Part shown: piece after piece, positions 32,097 through 36,100 of the stretch | How positions within the stretch are numbered: the first letter of the stretch is position 1 | Layout of the letters: the number at the start of each line of letters is the position of its first letter | NCBI RefSeq assembly: GCF_011074795.1 | Contig: NZ_JAAMPF010000013.1 | Location: 1 to 36,100, forward strand | Direction of reading: 5' to 3' | Source: Marinobacter salicampi | GTDB lineage: Bacteria > Pseudomonadota > Gammaproteobacteria > Pseudomonadales > Oleiphilaceae | Length of the DNA stretch: 36,100 bases | Program-made: the position numbers and the translations under genes | Notes under the pieces: generated by a model | Seen by the model: only the letters and a program-made list of their open reading frames with translations | What the model was told of the DNA's origin: nothing | Database searches by the model: none

Positions 32097-33653
32097 ATGA
32101 CTGAACCCGTCACCGCCACATCGGAAGCCACGGTGCTTCTGGTTGATGACAACCCCCAGAACCTTAAAGTCTTGTACGAAACCCTCAAGGACCGGGGTTA
32201 CCGGCTACTGATTGCCAATGATGGCGAAAAAGCCCTGACCCTTGCCCAGCGTCATCAGCCGGAGGTTATCCTGCTCGATATCATGATGCCGGATATGGAT
32301 GGCTACGAGGTGTGTCGACGTCTGAAGTCAGCTCCCCTGACTGCGGATAGCGCTGTAGTATTTCTGTCAGCGCTCGATGATGTGGATTCCAAGGTTAAGG
32401 GGTTTGCCCTTGGGGGTGCAGACTTCATTGCCAAGCCGTTTCAGGCTCAGGAGGTTATCGCCCGGGTCTGGACCCATGCCCAGGTCATCCTGCTGGAAAG
32501 GGAGCTGCAGGCCCGCAACCGCCAGCTGGAAAATGACCAGAGTCGTATCCTCAACGCCATAAGCGAGGGGATTTACGGTCTTGATCCCCGGGGTAATGTG
32601 CTCTTTGCCAACCCCGCCGCCGCCATCATTACCGGCTGCTCCAACGATGAGCTGATCGGACAGAATTTCTACGACCTGCATTTCAATACCCGTCCGCCCG
32701 AGGGTGATCAGCCCATGATCGATACCGTGCCCGTCCAGGCCACTTGCACCCAGGGTATTGCTGAGCATCAGAGGGATGTGCCGATGAGGCGCCGGGACGG
32801 CTCGGTATTTCCGGCCGAATATCGGGCCACGCCCAAACTTGAAAACGATCAGCTGATCGGGGCAGTGGTGGTGTTCCGGGACATCACCGCTGAACTTGCC
32901 AGTGAGCAAGCTCTGGAAGAGGCAAGGCAGACCGTTCAGGAGCAGCGGGACCAGTTGGCCCATGCGTCCCGCATGTCCACCATGGGGGAAATGGCGGCCG
33001 GCTTTGCCCATGAAGTCAATCAGCCGCTGACCGCTATCACCAACTACGCCCGGGTGGCCCTGCGTATGATGGCGGACGATCCTCTCGACCGTACCCTCAT
33101 CCAGCAGACCCTGGCCAAGATTGAAGCCCAGTCCCACCGAGCCAGCGAAGTCATCCGGCGTATCCGGCGCTTTGTCAAAAAACCGGTCGCCGGCAAGGAA
33201 GTGCTTTCCATAGCCGGCCTGCTTGAGGAAACCCGTCAGTTTGCGGAAGTGGACGCCCGACACAACGACGGTGATGTTGAGATCCATGTGGAGGATGACG
33301 TGCCCGACGTTCTGGCGGACCCGGTGCAGGTGCAACAGGTAGCCCTGAACCTCATCCGCAACGCGCTGGAATCCACCCGCAGTGCGGGTCGGGACACACC
33401 CGTCCGGGTCCGGGCCGAGCTTACCAGCCCTGAATGCGTGCTGATAAGTGTGACGGACGAAGGCGAGGGCCTGCCGGAGGGTGCGGAGGAACGGTTGTTT
33501 TTGCCTTTCTATACCACCAAGGCTGAGGGCATGGGGATTGGCCTGGTACTGTGCCGCTCCCTTATTCAGGCCCAGGGCGGTGATATCGGCTTTGAGCGCC
33601 CGCCTGAAGGCGGCGCCAGGTTCTACTTCACCTTGCCCGTTGCGACAACCTAG
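32097..33653 (+). CDS. Soluble REC-PAS hybrid histidine kinase (FixL-like)
   Basis: A 518-residue cytoplasmic histidine kinase without membrane helices. An N-terminal receiver domain (D17/D18, phosphoacceptor D61, K113) precedes a PAS domain at about 150-265 with a PAC-like end (GAVVVFRDITAEL), then a coiled coil. The H-box FAHEVNQPLTAITNY holds H305. The HATPase domain has NLIRNALES, DEGEGLP and GMGIGLVLC motifs. The H-box resembles FixL/DctB-type kinases. It is encoded directly after the FixJ-type regulator, forming a likely pair. The N-terminal receiver suggests input from a further kinase. No heme-binding residue can be named with certainty in the PAS domain. Confidence 0.95.
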   Translation: MTEPVTATSEATVLLVDDNPQNLKVLYETLKDRGYRLLIANDGEKALTLAQRHQPEVILLDIMMPDMDGYEVCRRLKSAPLTADSAVVFLSALDDVDSKVKGFALGGADFIAKPFQAQEVIARVWTHAQVILLERELQARNRQLENDQSRILNAISEGIYGLDPRGNVLFANPAAAIITGCSNDELIGQNFYDLHFNTRPPEGDQPMIDTVPVQATCTQGIAEHQRDVPMRRRDGSVFPAEYRATPKLENDQLIGAVVVFRDITAELASEQALEEARQTVQEQRDQLAHASRMSTMGEMAAGFAHEVNQPLTAITNYARVALRMMADDPLDRTLIQQTLAKIEAQSHRASEVIRRIRRFVKKPVAGKEVLSIAGLLEETRQFAEVDARHNDGDVEIHVEDDVPDVLADPVQVQQVALNLIRNALESTRSAGRDTPVRVRAELTSPECVLISVTDEGEGLPEGAEERLFLPFYTTKAEGMGIGLVLCRSLIQAQGGDIGFERPPEGGARFYFTLPVATT

Positions 33654-33672
33654 ACGGCACCACCAGGCTCCG

Positions 33673-34545
33673 TTACTGCCAGCGAACGAAGCCGGTTAGG
33701 TGGGGCGCGTCGCCTTTACTGTTCAGCAGCTGGTAGTCCCAGTACTTGCCATTCTCTTTCCAGTTCAGCAAGCCTGTTCCCGGCAGAAAGAAGGGCTTCT
33801 TGAAATCACAGCCGATGGTGACCGCACCTGACCGCCAGTCTTCCTGCTGGCTCAGCAGCGCCAGGCAGCGTGCCTTGCTCCACATGCCGTGGGCGATGGC
33901 CCGGGGAAATCCGAACGCACGGGCGGTGAGGGCATGCATGTGAATGGGGTTCATGTCGCCTGATAGCCGGCCATATTGGCGCCCTATGGACCCAGGCGCT
34001 TTCACTTCGATGGTGTTGGGCCATTGCTCCAGCGACGGCCTGCCGGTTTTCTTCTTCTGCGCGCTTCCGCTGCGACGGTGCAGGGTGGTGCTGGCTTCCT
34101 GCCAGACGAGCTTACCGCCGGCCCGGGCTTCGGCGATCAGGTCAAACTCCAGGCCACGATCAGTCTCGGCTTCGTTGCCGAGCCTCACTGTGAGATTCAG
34201 GCGTTCACCCACGCCGATGGGGCGGTATTGGGTGATCTCGTTACGCAGGTGTACGAGCCCAAGCAGAGGCAATAGGAAGGCCGGATTGGTCAGCAGCTTC
34301 AGGTGCAGGGGAAAGGCCAAAATATGTGGCCATGTCACCGGCACCGACGTTCTGGCCGCGAAACCACATAATTTACTGTAGCGATACAGGTCAGGTGTGT
34401 CTGTCTGCATGCCTATGATCTCCGCCTCAAGCTGCGGGATTCTGCCTGCATCAACAGAGCCTGTTCGCCGTTTGGGCAGAAGGGCACGGCCATACAGGGA
34501 CAGCAGTCCGGGGCCCTGGTCCTGGTAGGTCATCATCTTTTGCAC
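33673..34545 (-). CDS. MaoC-like hydratase/dehydratase
   Basis: A 290-residue protein with two hotdog-type halves. The C-terminal half has the R-specific hydratase signature GDMNPIHMHALTARAFGF, with D197 and H202 as the catalytic pair, followed by AIAHGMW. The N-terminal half is a degenerate hotdog domain. It likely hydrates enoyl thioesters in fatty acid or polyketide-like metabolism. The start GTG at 34545 has GGGAG about 10 nt upstream; ATG at 34536 or 34533 are alternatives. It is divergent from an AraC-type regulator and may be its target. Confidence 0.88.
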   Translation of the reverse strand: MQKMMTYQDQGPGLLSLYGRALLPKRRTGSVDAGRIPQLEAEIIGMQTDTPDLYRYSKLCGFAARTSVPVTWPHILAFPLHLKLLTNPAFLLPLLGLVHLRNEITQYRPIGVGERLNLTVRLGNEAETDRGLEFDLIAEARAGGKLVWQEASTTLHRRSGSAQKKKTGRPSLEQWPNTIEVKAPGSIGRQYGRLSGDMNPIHMHALTARAFGFPRAIAHGMWSKARCLALLSQQEDWRSGAVTIGCDFKKPFFLPGTGLLNWKENGKYWDYQLLNSKGDAPHLTGFVRWQ

Positions 34546-34879
34546 GTTATAACATCTCCCTGCTTGAGAAGATTCCGATTCACTCTACTATAAGTCATAA
34601 AGGGCCAGAGTTTTGAGGTCTCTGCTTCTGAAAAACAAACCCAACCGGCGAATGACGCAGCTTCTGGAGTAAAAGCCTTCGCTGACCGGCTCAGCCGGCC
34701 TGATGGTTTAATCTGGTACACGTGTGCGTTTCAGGTTGGGTCTGGGCTACCATTATCTCTTGATGAACTGGCAGTGTGGCAAACTCGACACAGGGCGGCA
34801 TTGACCGGCCCTTCGTCCGGGTGTGTCGAAGGAGCCAACCGAAGGGACTCCTCAACTAAAATTATAACAGTGGGGCATT
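34546..34879. other. Intergenic region between divergent MaoC and AraC genes
   Basis: This 334-nt gap holds a minus-strand TATAGT (34592-34587) that could be a -10 for the MaoC gene, with no good -35. A small hairpin CCGGC/GCCGG lies at 34686-34698. No gene or RNA is recognised. AraC binding sites may be present but no clear repeat is seen. Confidence 0.4.
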
Positions 34880-35911
34880 ATGCAAGAACTTCGCGATGCG
34901 GGCGTGATGTTGCGCCTGATCTATCAGGCCATGAAGACCAAGGGCATAGATACCGATGCCATCTTCGACCGTCTGGGGGTCAACGAACAGTATGTATTTA
35001 CGGATCAGCTCCGGACACCCCACAACGCCCAACTCTATTTCTGGCAGGCGACGGAAGAGGTTTCTGGGGATCGGGATATTGGTCTGCACCTGGGCCAGGT
35101 GTTGCCGGTCTATAAAGGTCAGGTCCTGGAATACCTTTTCCTGAGCAGCCCCACCTTCGGTGAGGGCCTGCGCCGGGCACAGAACTATCAACGGCTCCTG
35201 AGCGACGCCGCCAATACCGATTTCCTTGTTGAAGGCGATGAGGCCTGCATGGTTCTGGATGCGGCTTCCGATGAAGTCAGCCGCCTGCGGCATTTCAACG
35301 AATGCTTTGTGCAGGGCCTGATGATTTTCTTCCGATCAATAACCGAAGGCCAGTTTCGCTGCTCACGGATCGAGTTTGAGCATCAGCGCGACCACGGCCA
35401 GGAACACGTCAAAGAGGTGCTCGGCTGTGACGTGGTCTTTGGTGCCCCGGAAAACCGGATGTATTTCCCGGTCAGTCTGTTGGCTCATCCATCGCCCCAT
35501 GCTGAGCCCGAACTGCTGGATCTGCACGAGCGGTTTGCCAGTGAGCAGATCGCGCGGTTGGAGAAGAAAGACATTGTCGGTCTGGTTGAGCGCATTGTTG
35601 CGGAGTTGCTCGACAGCGGCGAAGTGACTCTTGATGGTGTCGCCGAACGTCTCGGCATCAAGGCCCGCACCCTGAGAACCCGTCTTACCGAGGCGGAAAC
35701 CAGCTTCAACCAGGTGCTGGCGGATTTCCGCTACCGTCTCGCCAGGCAGTTACTGGCTACAACCGACGAATCCATTGATGAGATTGTCTATCTGACCGGT
35801 TTTTCCGAGCCCAGTACGTTCTACCGTGCCTTTAAACGCTGGTCGGGCATGACACCCATCGAATACCGCAAGACCGCCCAGGGCAAAGACGCCATGGTTG
35901 GTGCCATGTAA
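34880..35911 (+). CDS. AraC-family transcriptional regulator
   Basis: A 343-residue AraC-type regulator with an N-terminal ligand-binding domain of the Arabinose_bd (PF12625-like) type at about 15-200 and a double HTH at about 235-330. The HTH signature includes VAERLGIKARTLRTRLTEAE and ESIDEIVYLTGFSEPSTFYR, ending FKRWSGMTPIEYR. Proteins of this type, such as OruR-like regulators, often sense lipids or amino acids; the ligand here is unknown. The ATG at 34880 has only a weak Shine-Dalgarno sequence. Its divergent position suggests control of the MaoC-like gene. Confidence 0.93.
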   Translation: MQELRDAGVMLRLIYQAMKTKGIDTDAIFDRLGVNEQYVFTDQLRTPHNAQLYFWQATEEVSGDRDIGLHLGQVLPVYKGQVLEYLFLSSPTFGEGLRRAQNYQRLLSDAANTDFLVEGDEACMVLDAASDEVSRLRHFNECFVQGLMIFFRSITEGQFRCSRIEFEHQRDHGQEHVKEVLGCDVVFGAPENRMYFPVSLLAHPSPHAEPELLDLHERFASEQIARLEKKDIVGLVERIVAELLDSGEVTLDGVAERLGIKARTLRTRLTEAETSFNQVLADFRYRLARQLLATTDESIDEIVYLTGFSEPSTFYRAFKRWSGMTPIEYRKTAQGKDAMVGAM

Positions 35912-35958
35912 GGCGGGGTCACCTGGCCGATTATTTTCCGGAAACTTTTGAAAAATCG

Positions 35959-35986
35959 TTGACATGCAGGGCGCCCTCTTTATAAT
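35959..35986 (+). promoter_or_regulatory. Sigma-70 promoter of tRNA-Asp
   Basis: TTGACA (35959-35964), 16 nt, then TATAAT (35981-35986), both perfect. The GC-rich stretch GCGCCC follows directly, a discriminator typical of stable RNA genes under stringent control. Confidence 0.9.
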
Positions 35987-36040
35987 GCGCCCTCGTTGTC
36001 ACCAAGCAGTTCGCACCATAACTGCTCGATAACACAGCGC

Positions 36041-36100
36041 GGAGCGGTAGTTCAGTTGGTTAGAATACCGGCCTGTCACGCCGGGGGTCGCGGGTTCGAG
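36041..36100 (+). tRNA. tRNA-Asp (GTC), cut by the window end
   Basis: The sequence GGAGCGGTAGTTCAGTTGG begins a tRNA, with D-arm, anticodon stem CCGGC/GCCGG and the anticodon GTC at 36075-36077, then a T-arm start GCGGGTTCGAG. The last 17 or so bases, including the 3' acceptor strand, lie beyond the window. The anticodon GTC reads aspartate codons. Confidence 0.95.

Overview
The window looks like chromosomal DNA of a GC-rich marine gammaproteobacterium, most likely Marinobacter or a close relative. That is an inference from protein style, the fdxA-mutS-pncC-recA neighbourhood also found in pseudomonads, and the accessory gene mix. No plasmid, phage, insertion sequence or CRISPR array was recognised. 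The density of genes is normal, on both strands, and the right edge cuts a tRNA-Asp gene.

Layout. 1-258 is non-coding and relatively AT-rich with repeats. 259-4775 holds an HI0933-type flavoprotein, a membrane diguanylate cyclase, and a two-gene unit of a PhzF-like isomerase with a small unknown protein. A MocR-type regulator (4983-6401) follows, with three 25-bp-phased GTAC motifs in front of it. 6617-9311 carries a ferritin-like diiron protein, an unrecognised 345-residue protein and a LysE exporter. 9391-10943 is a PRISE-like SDR gene abutting the 3' remnant of a LysR regulator. 11006-16033 is the DNA repair block: fdxA, mutS, pncC and recA with a LexA box. recX, often next to recA, is not seen. 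A flavodoxin-like gene and a tandem pair of secreted PRC-barrel proteins follow (16249-18527).

18750-24492 is a copper/silver efflux operon: a MerR-type promoter with a 19-bp spacer, a His/Met-rich secreted protein, CusB with a fused C-terminal CusF domain, a stand-alone CusF and CusA. There is no outer-membrane CusC and no metal regulator nearby. Facing it is an ECF sigma factor with a zinc-finger anti-sigma factor, then a TetR regulator divergent from an AhpD-like protein. The same TGA(G/A)TG-N2-C(A/G)CTCA operator occurs twice in the TetR/AhpD intergenic region and once in front of the sigma gene, which suggests one regulon.

27027-33653 carries a PilZ protein, a small Arg-rich protein, a Lon-like protease, an M23-type peptidase with an unusual HxD in place of HxH, and a FixJ-like response regulator with a soluble REC-PAS histidine kinase. 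33673-35911 holds a MaoC-type hydratase divergent from an AraC-type regulator. The window ends in a consensus sigma-70 promoter driving tRNA-Asp.

The strongest leads for new biology are the shared TetR operator linking an AhpD-like enzyme to an ECF sigma factor, the CusB-CusF fusion operon, the duplicated PRC-barrel genes with a premature stop in one copy, and the phased GTAC array at the MocR locus. None of these alone proves a new system.
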